Part shown: in pieces, positions 52,387 through 60,235 of the stretch
Position numbering within the stretch: the first letter of the stretch is position 1
Layout: each line of letters begins with the position of its first letter
NCBI GenBank assembly: GCA_003153355.1
Contig: PLYH01000002.1
Span: 4,682 to 68,681 of the forward strand
Origin: Candidatus Peregrinibacteria bacterium
GTDB taxonomy: Bacteria; Patescibacteriota; Gracilibacteria; UBA1369
DNA length: 64,000 nucleotides
Direction: 5' to 3'
Made by a program: the position numbers and the translations under genes
The notes under the pieces: generated by a model
Told to the model about the DNA's origin: nothing
The model's input: the letters and a program-made list of their open reading frames with translations, nothing else
Database searches by the model: none

Positions 52387-52414
52387 ATTCTAGCTGCAAA
52401 AACAAAAAACACAA
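52387..52414 (-). promoter_or_regulatory. Promoter with leaderless spacing for the 89-aa gene
   Basis: Minus strand TTGTGT (52409-52414), 16-bp spacer, TAGAAT (52387-52392), then 7 nt to ATG 52379. Confidence 0.5.
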
Positions 52415-52456
52415 GATAAAAAACGGGGGTCTTTGATTACTAAAAAACCGGATTTC

Positions 52457-52465
52457 TGCTATGAT
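52457..52465 (+). promoter_or_regulatory. Extended -10 promoter of the small lipoprotein gene
   Basis: TGC-TATGAT, -10 at 52460-52465. Start near 52472; leader ~28 nt to ATG 52500. Confidence 0.5.
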
Positions 52466-52499
52466 CTCAATGAAAAAATCATTCTTTCATTTTTATCGT

Positions 52500-52700
52500 A
52501 TGAAATATTCAAAACTCATTGCTCTGGGGATTTGTTCAGTTGCCTTGATTGCTCTCGCCGGCTGCACTCCTCCTACAACAGTAACGACAAACTCCACGAC
52601 TTCGACGACTCAATCGGGCATCATCCCGCCGATTTCAACGACCCCTTCAGCTTCAACAACAACGACAACCACTCCAACCACCACAACAACTTCATATTAG
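52500..52700 (+). CDS. Small Thr-rich lipoprotein
   Basis: A 66-residue predicted lipoprotein: signal MKYSKLIALGICSVALIALAG with the lipobox cysteine in LAGC at ~22. The mature part is almost only Thr, Ser, Pro and a few Asn (TTNSTTSTTQ, TTTTTTPTTTTTSY), disordered and possibly O-glycosylated. The frame extends upstream across the promoter; ATG 52500 is preferred. It may be a spacer or surface decoration; no function can be assigned. The hendecad-repeat gene follows after 30 nt. Confidence 0.65.
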   Translation: MKYSKLIALGICSVALIALAGCTPPTTVTTNSTTSTTQSGIIPPISTTPSASTTTTTTPTTTTTSY

Positions 52701-52730
52701 TACTTAAAATATTTCTTAATAATTATTTCT

Positions 52731-52940
52731 ATGGATGAAGCAGCAAAAAGCGCGGCCAGGGAATCCATTGATCGAAAAACCGAATCCGATAAGGAAGCTA
52801 TCGACACAAAAGCCCGCTCGGACAAAGAGGCCATTGATCGCCAGGCTGAAAGTCAAAAAGAACAGGTCGACCGCCAGGCGGAACACGATAAGGAAGCGAT
52901 CGATCAGCAGGCGGAAAGACAAAAAGAAGCGCTTGTTTAA
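52731..52940 (+). CDS. Hendecad-repeat protein (69 aa)
   Basis: After MDEAAKSAAR the protein is five copies of an 11-residue unit plus a partial one: ESIDRKTESDK, EAIDTKARSDK, EAIDRQAESQK, EQVDRQAEHDK, EAIDQQAERQK, EALV. An 11-residue period fits a right-handed coiled coil or LEA/apolipoprotein-like amphipathic helix. It is extremely charged, with no hydrophobic core beyond Ile/Val and Ala. It overlaps the convergent nuclease gene by 4 bp. A possible -10 (AATAAT, 52718-52723) lies 7 nt before the ATG. Function unknown. Confidence 0.65.
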   Translation: MDEAAKSAARESIDRKTESDKEAIDTKARSDKEAIDRQAESQKEQVDRQAEHDKEAIDQQAERQKEALV

Positions 52941-53503
52941 GAACGTCGCAATTGCGGCTTAAGTTTCCCGTTACAAGTATCTGCAGCCCATAAACCGAGT
53001 TTATTCACCTGAGCCTTCGCTTGCGCATCAATAAACTCGGTTTGATATTCGTATGGTTTATCGTAAGTATATTCAAAACCATAACCGTTCGCGATAAGCC
53101 ATTCATCAAAATCCGTTCCGTCTGCAAGAAAAACGTAACGTAAAAGACGATGATATTTGTCGGTATTCCCCTGGCCCGGATCTGACTGAAGCTCAACCGA
53201 AGCGCCGCTGAGTTTTTGTCTGGCGATGGCGGAAGCTTGCGGCCCATAACACTGCACCGGCTTTTTGGGATCAACCGTTTCCGGAGTATTGACGCCCAAA
53301 AGACGGACTCGCTGTTTTTGACCATTGATGATGACATCAATGGTGTCGCCGTCGATAACTTTCACGACTGGATAAAACTGAACGGCGGCAACTTCACGGG
53401 CCTGTTGCAGGCCCGCAGGACTCTTGGGCGTTTCATGAAAAAACCCGGCACACAGAAAAAATCCCGCCAAAAAACCGCACAACAATTTAAATATTTGTTT
53501 CAT
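52937..53503 (-). CDS. Secreted thermonuclease (SNase-like)
   Basis: A 188-residue staphylococcal-nuclease homologue. An N-terminal hydrophobic segment (LLCGFLAGFFLCAGFF) is a signal or membrane anchor. KVIDGDTIDVIING carries the Ca-binding Asp, RLLGVNTPET the first catalytic Arg and Glu region, and YHRLLRYVFL the second Arg. The catalytic residues appear present. It probably degrades extracellular DNA or RNA; nucleotide scavenging would suit a host-dependent CPR cell, but this is inference. Confidence 0.9.
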   Translation of the reverse strand: MKQIFKLLCGFLAGFFLCAGFFHETPKSPAGLQQAREVAAVQFYPVVKVIDGDTIDVIINGQKQRVRLLGVNTPETVDPKKPVQCYGPQASAIARQKLSGASVELQSDPGQGNTDKYHRLLRYVFLADGTDFDEWLIANGYGFEYTYDKPYEYQTEFIDAQAKAQVNKLGLWAADTCNGKLKPQLRRS

Positions 53504-53574
53504 AAATTTCAGACAGATTCTGCCTGAGTTTACGCCTCAAAGATGAACGGTAAATAAAGAAAAAATAAAACGCA

Positions 53575-54015
53575 CTATTCCGGTCCTATCTTAATTTTAT
53601 TCAGGAAAAAAATGAACTGTTCTATTTCACGCTGGTTGAATGCGCTGAATGCCGGACTCACTGATTTGTAATAACTTTTCTTGAAGGCTACAAACTTATC
53701 CTTTGCCTTTTTCGTAAGTTTAATTCTGAGGATGCGGCGGTCTTTGGAATCTTCTTCGCGGCTCACCAGTTTTTTTTCCGCAAGCGTATCGATGAATTGA
53801 GTGATCGCTCCGGACGTCACATTCAGAAACGCCGCCAGGTCCTTGGCCGACACTCCTTCTTTTTTTCTCGCGATAAAAAACAGGATCATCACCTGCGGCC
53901 TGCTTAATTTAAACTCGCCGAAAGGAAAACCGTGTCCCGCGTGGTGCATCCCTTTCATCACGTTAACCATCTTTTCAATCAGCGACCGCAAAAGTTCTTC
54001 TCTGACTTCTTTCAT
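53575..54015 (-). CDS. MarR-family transcription regulator
   Basis: A 146-residue winged-helix regulator. LSRPQVMILFFIARK, SAKDLAAFLNVTSGAITQFIDTLAEKKLVSRE (helix-turn-helix, given here as one known region) and DRRILRIKLTKKAKD (wing) are typical MarR features. It lies 12 nt downstream of the second ABC half-exporter, as the last gene of that operon, so it probably controls the operon, perhaps through the palindromes at 57541-57577. Ligand unknown. Confidence 0.9.
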   Translation of the reverse strand: MKEVREELLRSLIEKMVNVMKGMHHAGHGFPFGEFKLSRPQVMILFFIARKKEGVSAKDLAAFLNVTSGAITQFIDTLAEKKLVSREEDSKDRRILRIKLTKKAKDKFVAFKKSYYKSVSPAFSAFNQREIEQFIFFLNKIKIGPE

Positions 54016-54027
54016 AATATAAGGTTG

Positions 54028-55785
54028 TTAACTTTTTCTTTTTCCGTGCAAAAGCAATTCCAATGCGTGTTCCATTGAGCCGGCAGGAGTAATTTCTCCA
54101 GCGTTGACGAAACAGATCTGATCGGCGTTGTTAATGGTATTCAAACGATGCGCAATAATAATTTTAGTGGTTTGCTTGGGCAGTTTATTCAAAATCTCAT
54201 CAAGGAGCTGTTCCGTGACGGTATCGATGTTCGCGGTCGCTTCATCAAGGATCAGCATTTCTGGTTCGCGGATCACCGCGCGGATGAAAGCGATAAGCTG
54301 TTTCTGCCCAAGACTTATGGCGTCCCCGCTCGTCGCGATCTTGGTATCAAGCCCCTGTTCAAACCTGGCGAGAAGTTTTGAAAGACTGTGCTGCTCAAGT
54401 ATTTCACGCAGCTCTTCATTGGTGTAATGAAGATATTTTGCGTTGCCGTAGAGAATATTTTCCCGAAGCGTTCCGGTAAACAGGAACGGCTCCTGAAGAA
54501 TAAATCCGATTTTCTTTGCACGTTCCGCGGGATCATAGGAACGGATGTCTTTACCGTCGAGCACAACGGTCCCTTCGGTCGGATCATAAAGCCGCGCCAT
54601 CAGGGAAGCGGTGGTCGTTTTTCCTCCGCCGGTAGGACCGACCAGCGCGTAGGTATGGCCCTTCTTGAATCCAAGCTCAATGTTTTTCAAAACTATTTTC
54701 CCGTTGGGATAACCAAAAGTAACATTTTTAAATTCCATCAGAAATTCGGACTTCACATGATGGGATGGAATCACCACCATGTTGGATTTGAGGGCAAGAA
54801 CTTCGGAAATACGGTCGAGCGCGGCCAATGCAAGCTGCAGCGATGCCCATAACGAGCCGAGCTGGCGCAAAGGGTTGTAAAAACTGTTCACGTAGAGCAA
54901 AAATCCGATGAGTAAACCGATCGTAAAATTTCCCGCGGAAATCAGGTAAATTCCAAAGGAAAGGACGATCAGCTGGGCAATGTTCGAGGCCAGGCCGTAA
55001 ATCGGAACAAAAATATTGCTGGCAACGCCCGCGCCCACGGACGCGGTATAATTTTTCTCATTGGCTTCATTGAATTTTTTCCTGAAATAATCGAGGCGGT
55101 TGAAAGCGACGATCACCTTAAAATTCTCAAGGCTTTCCTGGATTTCCGCGCTCATTCCGCCAAGACTTTGCAGACTTTCCAGGTTCTTACGTTTGACCCA
55201 CGCGGAAAGAAGCTGCGTCGCGATCAGTACGCCGAGGGCAGGCAATAGGGCCGCCCCTCCAAGACGTATATTGAGCGTTAAAAGAAACATTCCCGCCCCG
55301 AGGATCAAAAAGAAATTCCCCACGAACTGCATGAGCGCCTGGGCAAAAAACTGGTTTAATTTGTCCGTATCGTTGTTGATTCTGGAAATCAGATCCCCTG
55401 CTTTGTTCTGATTGAAAAAAGCCACCGGAAGTTCCTGCAGTTTGGTGAAAACCGCATTTCTCAAATTAAAAAGAACTCTTCTTCCCACCCCGCCCATCGT
55501 GATGGTCTGGATGTAACTCGCGACCAATCCCGCAGCGTATATGCAGAGCAGCAAGGCCGAATACATAAGCACGCCGTTAAAATCCTTGGTCTGAATATAA
55601 TGATCGACCGTAAAACCGATGATGATCGGACCAAGCAGGTTCGACGAGGAATTGACGATGATCGCGGTAAAAGCCACGATGACGTTTTTCTTCTCGCCGG
55701 CCAAAAACGGCACAAGCCTTTTCAGCGCCATGCCGAGCGTTACTTTTTCACCGCTGAGACCCGAACTGTTAAGAGTGTAGTTCAT
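54028..55785 (-). CDS. ABC exporter half-transporter, consensus catalytic residues
   Basis: A 585-residue type IV exporter: six-helix membrane domain (~20-325) and ATPase domain (~350-585). Walker A GPTGGGKTT, Walker B LILDEATANID with the catalytic Glu, and switch His in IIAHRLN are intact. Its signature is AISLGQKQ instead of LSGGQ, so the nucleotide site it completes in the partner is degenerate. The frame extends 22 codons upstream, but MNYTLNSS at 55785 gives a modest 17-bp overlap with the partner gene. It forms a heterodimer with the upstream gene product. Confidence 0.9.
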   Translation of the reverse strand: MNYTLNSSGLSGEKVTLGMALKRLVPFLAGEKKNVIVAFTAIIVNSSSNLLGPIIIGFTVDHYIQTKDFNGVLMYSALLLCIYAAGLVASYIQTITMGGVGRRVLFNLRNAVFTKLQELPVAFFNQNKAGDLISRINNDTDKLNQFFAQALMQFVGNFFLILGAGMFLLTLNIRLGGAALLPALGVLIATQLLSAWVKRKNLESLQSLGGMSAEIQESLENFKVIVAFNRLDYFRKKFNEANEKNYTASVGAGVASNIFVPIYGLASNIAQLIVLSFGIYLISAGNFTIGLLIGFLLYVNSFYNPLRQLGSLWASLQLALAALDRISEVLALKSNMVVIPSHHVKSEFLMEFKNVTFGYPNGKIVLKNIELGFKKGHTYALVGPTGGGKTTTASLMARLYDPTEGTVVLDGKDIRSYDPAERAKKIGFILQEPFLFTGTLRENILYGNAKYLHYTNEELREILEQHSLSKLLARFEQGLDTKIATSGDAISLGQKQLIAFIRAVIREPEMLILDEATANIDTVTEQLLDEILNKLPKQTTKIIIAHRLNTINNADQICFVNAGEITPAGSMEHALELLLHGKRKS

Positions 55786-57517
55786 AGTTATTGGTGCTTT
55801 GCTGGGAATTGAAAATCTGGACATATTCCGGTGATTTTTGCATAAGCTCATGATGCGTTCCGATAGCCAAAATTTCTCCTTCCATCAAAAGAATGATCTG
55901 GTCATAGTGTTCGATCGAAGAAATTTTCTGCGTGACCGAAACCAGAGTGATGTCCGGATAGTTTTTCTGGACGTTCTTCAGAACTTTTTGTTCGGTCTGG
56001 GTATCAACGCGCGCGGTAAAATCATCGAGCAGCAAAATTTTTGGATTGAGCGCCAGAGCTCTGGCAAGCATGATGCGCTGCTTTTGTCCTCCGGAAAGGC
56101 TGGTTCCGCGTTCCGAAACCACGGTGTCCAGTTTTTGCGGAAACGCTTCGATAAAATCACGAAGCTCGGCCGTATCGATGGCCTTTTCAATATCTTTGTC
56201 TTTGACCGTGTTGCTGAAAGCGATATTTTCGCGGAGCGTCAGATTGAAAATAATACTGTCCTGGAACACAAACCCGACCTGCTGATGCAGCGACTGTTTA
56301 ACGTATTGATCAATGGGTTTATGGTCATATTCCACGAGGCCCGAGGTTGGCTCAAGCAAGCCGGTCAACAAATACAGCAGCTGCGTTTTTCCCGCCGCCG
56401 TAGGGCCGATGATCGCAGTTTTCGTCTTCGCTTTCGCGGTAAAAGAAACATCCTTCAGTGCCATCTTTTCGCCGAAAGTTACAAAAACATTTTTGACTTC
56501 AATATCGCCGTGAAGTTTTGCCGTAAGATGACCGGTGTCTTTTCTGTGTTCAGCCTTGATCACTTCGAAAATACGCTGATAAGAAGCCTGCGCCTGCGCA
56601 ATGACGTTGCTCATGAACCCGATGATCAGAATCGGAAAAATCAGAATCGCCAGATAGCTGTTGAAGGCCGTAAAATCACCGAGGCTCATGCTTCCAGTGA
56701 TCACAAAATGGCCGCCGAGCGTCAGAATCGTGAGCGTCGCGAAGTTGGTGACAAAAGTTATCACCGGGATAAGGCTGGCAAAAAGACGCAAAATACTGAA
56801 GCCGATGTTTTTTGCTTCCGTATTGGCGGCAAGAAATTTCTGATATTCATACTGCTGAGAATTTAAAAGTCTGATGAGCGCCGAACCCAGGATGCTTTCG
56901 TTGATGACTTTATTCAGCCAGTCGATGGCTTCCTGCTGCTTTCTAAAAAGTTTCCGCACTTTCCCCAGAACGATGTAAAACACCGTGGCGATCAAGGGAA
57001 CGGTAATAAGAACGGCAAGAGCGAGCCTCCAGTTGATCAAAAGCAAAAGCACGCTTGCCCCGATGATCAGAAAAGCCGAAGAAATAATCGAGGCAATGGC
57101 TTGAGCGACGAAGGATTTTATCGCATCCACGTCGGAGGTTAAATTCGTAAGAAGCTTCGCGGGATTCGCGCGCTGGATATAGGCGTAATCCTGGACGGAA
57201 ATCTTGGCGGCCAAATCTGTGCGCAGATCTCTTGCAACGCGTTCTGAAGCGTAAGTCTGAACGATATTCTGTAAATAAGTGAAGATGAAAATACTGAGAG
57301 CCACGAGGAAAAACTCAATGATAACCGTGGTTAAAACAAAATTTCCTTTGGTAAAACTGTCGACCGCGCTCGCCACGATCTGCGGCACCGCAAGGTTCAA
57401 CCCGTTGCTCAGGATCGTCATCAAAACCAGAAGGGAAATCAAAAAAGCATACGGCTTAAGCAGGCCAAAAAGGCTCGCTTCCGTGGGTTTGCCGGTTTTA
57501 GGATTTCTTGCTGCCAT
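55769..57517 (-). CDS. ABC exporter half-transporter, degenerate catalytic site
   Basis: A 582-residue partner with the same layout. Walker A is GPTAAGKT and the signature LSGGQKQR is normal, but Walker B reads LLLDDF, so Asp replaces the catalytic Glu, and the switch loop has VTQK with Gln in place of His. This is the known asymmetry of heterodimeric exporters such as TM287/288, where one site hydrolyses ATP and the other mainly binds. Start is ATG 57517, next to a TTG at 57520. Divergent from a C39-like protease gene, which hints at a peptide substrate. Confidence 0.9.
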   Translation of the reverse strand: MAARNPKTGKPTEASLFGLLKPYAFLISLLVLMTILSNGLNLAVPQIVASAVDSFTKGNFVLTTVIIEFFLVALSIFIFTYLQNIVQTYASERVARDLRTDLAAKISVQDYAYIQRANPAKLLTNLTSDVDAIKSFVAQAIASIISSAFLIIGASVLLLLINWRLALAVLITVPLIATVFYIVLGKVRKLFRKQQEAIDWLNKVINESILGSALIRLLNSQQYEYQKFLAANTEAKNIGFSILRLFASLIPVITFVTNFATLTILTLGGHFVITGSMSLGDFTAFNSYLAILIFPILIIGFMSNVIAQAQASYQRIFEVIKAEHRKDTGHLTAKLHGDIEVKNVFVTFGEKMALKDVSFTAKAKTKTAIIGPTAAGKTQLLYLLTGLLEPTSGLVEYDHKPIDQYVKQSLHQQVGFVFQDSIIFNLTLRENIAFSNTVKDKDIEKAIDTAELRDFIEAFPQKLDTVVSERGTSLSGGQKQRIMLARALALNPKILLLDDFTARVDTQTEQKVLKNVQKNYPDITLVSVTQKISSIEHYDQIILLMEGEILAIGTHHELMQKSPEYVQIFNSQQSTNNYELHS

Positions 57518-57540
57518 CAATGATTGTTGAGGAGGTCATT

Positions 57541-57577
57541 ATCTTAGCAGCTAAACTATCTTGCGTCAAGCTTGACA
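57541..57577. promoter_or_regulatory. Divergent promoters with shared palindromic operators
   Basis: Minus strand: TTGACG (57564-57569), 17-bp spacer, TAAGAT (57541-57546) for the ABC operon. Plus strand: TTGACA (57572-57577) with a weaker CTTAAT (57594-57599) for the C39-like gene. The perfect palindrome GTCAAGCTTGAC (57565-57576) contains most of both -35 boxes; a second, TTAGC-A-GCTAA (57544-57554), covers the minus -10 edge. Both suit a dimeric repressor such as the MarR protein of this operon. Confidence 0.6.
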
Positions 57578-57627
57578 CTAAGACAAGCTAAGCCTTAATC
57601 TTTATATTAATTCCTTCCTCACCTCTT

Positions 57628-59187
57628 ATGAAAAACAAAACACAGGCTCTCGGCATAGGTGCTGTAGTAATCATTGTCATCGGAGCGGTAGTCTATTTCA
57701 TGCTGCCGAAAAATCTTTCGCTCCTGGGTGACGACATAACATTGACCGCCTACGCCGCAAACGGAACAATGAACGGCGAAGGGGCCGTGACCGTTCCATT
57801 CATCGCCCGCGATCCTGGCGTATTTTTTGTGAATGTGGCCATAGACGCAAACAACGATGGAACGTTCAGCAGCGACGAATGGGTCGTAAAAAATCTCCCG
57901 ACCGGCGCGTATCCGAGCGAACCGAACCGTTTTACTTTCAATGAAAAAGACACTTCGATTTTTTCAAAAACCGACGTTCCCGTCAGAACGATCCTTTCCG
58001 CCGAAAAACTTACGTCTTTTGATCAGCCCGCCGGAAAATCAGAGACAAAAGACAAAAAACTGAATTTCAAAACGTACGATTTCGGAAAATTTATCAGCCT
58101 GGCCAAAGTCACCAAACCGAAAGAAGCAAATCTCGGCATTCCTTTTATACCGACCGCATTTGCGCAGAAAACAACCGAAAGGCCGGGTACGGGAACAAAC
58201 CCTCCGGCAACACCTCCGCCATCCGGTGAAAACCCGGGCGCTACTCCCCCTGCTCCTGACCAGCAGCCGGCTCAACCAAATCAACCCGCGCCACCGACCG
58301 ACGTCCACACCGAAGACGTTCCAGATTTCAAACAACAGCCCCAGGAATGCGTACCGACATCGGTGGCAAACAACCTCACGTCGCTCGTGAACAAAAACGG
58401 CAATGGGACAAACCCTCAGGATTCCAAAGCAATGATCGAAGAGCTGAAGACGGACATGTCATGGACCTTTGAAAATGGCGTACTCAACGGTGATGTTATT
58501 GCTGGCAAAGCCAAATACGCGATGGATCACAATCTTCCCATCAACACCGAATCTATGAGTTCGGCGAACGGGAACGCCTCCGTCGAAGAAATCGCCAACG
58601 CGTTAAATAACAAAAAAGCCGTTGAACTCAAAATCAATTTCGCGGAACTCGACGCCGAGGGAAACGCCACCATCGTCGGCGCGCACGTGGTCACGGTCAT
58701 TGGCGTGCACATGGACCCGAACAGTTACACTTTGACGCTGCACGATCCTCTTTCCCAAAAAGGTTCCGACACCTACGAAATCGCCCAGAACGGCCAGGTC
58801 ATCAACTATCCTTACCAGCCGGGTGACAACTTAGTAACCTACATGGGAACAGGATGGAGCCAGGCATGGACAAATCCTCCGCTAACCGGAAACGCAGGTA
58901 CCATGGAACAACCGGAAATGCAGGGCTTGATCAATGAGTTCGGAAAATCGGGAAGCGTCCCTCGCATCCAGGTACTCACAAGCGGCGACCACCAGATTCC
59001 AATCGCACAGGTCTATCTTTCCGACCCGGGACAATGTCATGAAAAACACTGGCATTCCGTGAGCGGCGTGAGCGTAACCGATCTGAAAGGCAGCGCCATC
59101 CCGGACCACGAACCATGCGGCTACGGAACGCAAAGCCAGGACCCAGTTGAATGGATTCCCGATCCCAATTTCAAACCTAAACCTTAA
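57628..59187 (+). CDS. Membrane-anchored C39-like cysteine protease domain protein
   Basis: A 519-residue protein anchored by an N-terminal helix (LGIGAVVIIVIGAVVYFML). Next comes a beta-rich region with DANNDGTFSSDEW, an EF-hand-like calcium loop (~75-87), a Pro/Gln-rich linker (~185-235), then a papain-like domain of the C39-like family: QECVPTSVANNL with the likely catalytic Cys near 245, GAHVVTVIGVH with the His, and HDP with the Asp. The last ~100 residues contain more cysteines and His. It faces outward and is divergent from an ABC exporter that lacks its own peptidase domain, so it may process exported peptides; this is inference. Confidence 0.72.
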   Translation: MKNKTQALGIGAVVIIVIGAVVYFMLPKNLSLLGDDITLTAYAANGTMNGEGAVTVPFIARDPGVFFVNVAIDANNDGTFSSDEWVVKNLPTGAYPSEPNRFTFNEKDTSIFSKTDVPVRTILSAEKLTSFDQPAGKSETKDKKLNFKTYDFGKFISLAKVTKPKEANLGIPFIPTAFAQKTTERPGTGTNPPATPPPSGENPGATPPAPDQQPAQPNQPAPPTDVHTEDVPDFKQQPQECVPTSVANNLTSLVNKNGNGTNPQDSKAMIEELKTDMSWTFENGVLNGDVIAGKAKYAMDHNLPINTESMSSANGNASVEEIANALNNKKAVELKINFAELDAEGNATIVGAHVVTVIGVHMDPNSYTLTLHDPLSQKGSDTYEIAQNGQVINYPYQPGDNLVTYMGTGWSQAWTNPPLTGNAGTMEQPEMQGLINEFGKSGSVPRIQVLTSGDHQIPIAQVYLSDPGQCHEKHWHSVSGVSVTDLKGSAIPDHEPCGYGTQSQDPVEWIPDPNFKPKP

Positions 59188-59260
59188 TCCCAACGAGTAT
59201 GGCAGCGAACATCTTCATAAATAATTCATAATATTGGTTTATAACTCTTTGGGGTTAGGA

Positions 59261-59291
59261 AAAAAGGACTCTTGAATCAAGAGTCCTTTTT
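59261..59291. terminator. Strong bidirectional terminator
   Basis: A 14-bp perfect stem (AAAAAGGACTCTTG / CAAGAGTCCTTTTT) with AAT loop, between the convergent C39-like and COG4705 genes. Confidence 0.9.
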
Positions 59292-59316
59292 ATTTACCGA
59301 ATCGAACCGATTGGCT

Positions 59317-60138
59317 TTATTTTTGAACGGCAGGAGAGGCCTGATCTTTTTTAGTGATGGTTAAATAGATAACCATGCACAAAATCAGAGCGAGAAAGAT
59401 GAAACTTGTATTGGTCGTACCTAAACCAAGGCCTCCGTCATCGGGAGACTGTGACAGATAGTCACCGATGGATGCGCCGAGCGGACGGGTCAAAATGTAA
59501 GCAAGCCAAAAAGCGAGTACCGCGTTCGTAGACTGGTATTTATGTCCTTTCGCCATGAGGCCTTTAACAACATAATGGCCGATGGTTATCACTGCGATAA
59601 GTCCTGCAAATATAAACAACGAATTCAAATAACCAAGGTTAAACTTTTCTGCGGAGAGGTCTCCGGCCGCCGTGCCCAAAGCGAACGTGAAGAGAATCGC
59701 GAGCCAATAGAAAGCCTCGCGGCGGGTGGTTAAAATAGAATGAATCGAAAGCGTTTTCTCCGTTGCGTACCACGCCGCAAATGTCAGCGCCAAAGCAATT
59801 GAAAATACGATAGTGGTCGTCGTCAAAGAAACCCCGAGGTTATCCGTCAAATTATCCGTAATCAATGTGCCCACAACGCTCAACAAAACGACTGCGAGCC
59901 AGTAAATTGAAGGAACGTATTTTTTTGCCCTGAATTGAAAAATGAGCACAACAATGAGCAAAGCCCCCATAACAAGTGATGTTCCGTTCAGCCCTAAATT
60001 CAGGGTCGTATTAAGGTAGTCAGCGGCAGTCTCGCCGATGGTCGTACATAAAATTTTGATGATCCAGAAATAGAGAGTTATTTCCGGAACTTTGTTCAGC
60101 ATCTGGCTGAATTTTTGCGTATCGGCGTTTTTTTGCAT
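59317..60138 (-). CDS. COG4705-type membrane protein
   Basis: A 273-residue protein with about eight membrane helices. NKVPEITLYFWIIKILCTTIGETAADYLN and repeated TxGExxxD-like segments (GTLITDNLTDNL, GTAAGDLSAEKFNLG, LGASIGDYLSQ) are recognisable from the uncharacterised COG4705 membrane proteins; the acidic-threonine repeats suggest internal duplication and ion or metal contact. It lies downstream of a two-component system and has the same 11-bp direct repeat upstream, so it is probably that system's target. Substrate unknown. Confidence 0.8.
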   Translation of the reverse strand: MQKNADTQKFSQMLNKVPEITLYFWIIKILCTTIGETAADYLNTTLNLGLNGTSLVMGALLIVVLIFQFRAKKYVPSIYWLAVVLLSVVGTLITDNLTDNLGVSLTTTTIVFSIALALTFAAWYATEKTLSIHSILTTRREAFYWLAILFTFALGTAAGDLSAEKFNLGYLNSLFIFAGLIAVITIGHYVVKGLMAKGHKYQSTNAVLAFWLAYILTRPLGASIGDYLSQSPDDGGLGLGTTNTSFIFLALILCMVIYLTITKKDQASPAVQK

Positions 60139-60180
60139 ATTAATGAATAAAAAAATTATGACGGTTTTTACAACTTTCGT

Positions 60181-60213
60181 AAGATAAAAGAAAGTTATGA
60201 AGAAATCATGAAG
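60181..60213 (-). promoter_or_regulatory. Direct-repeat response-regulator box and -10 for COG4705 gene
   Basis: Minus strand: CTTCATGA (60206-60213), 3 bp, CTTCATAA (60195-60202), then 8 bp to TATCTT (60181-60186). The 11-bp repeat period fits tandem OmpR/PhoB-type binding replacing a -35. The same arrangement precedes the response-regulator gene. Confidence 0.65.
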
Positions 60214-60235
60214 TTCCCGTAACCTTTAAATAAAT

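Noticed and set aside
55838-56866. A 342-codon plus-strand open frame
   Set aside because: It is antisense to the well-conserved ABC transporter gene; the translation shows no domain and has shadow-frame composition.
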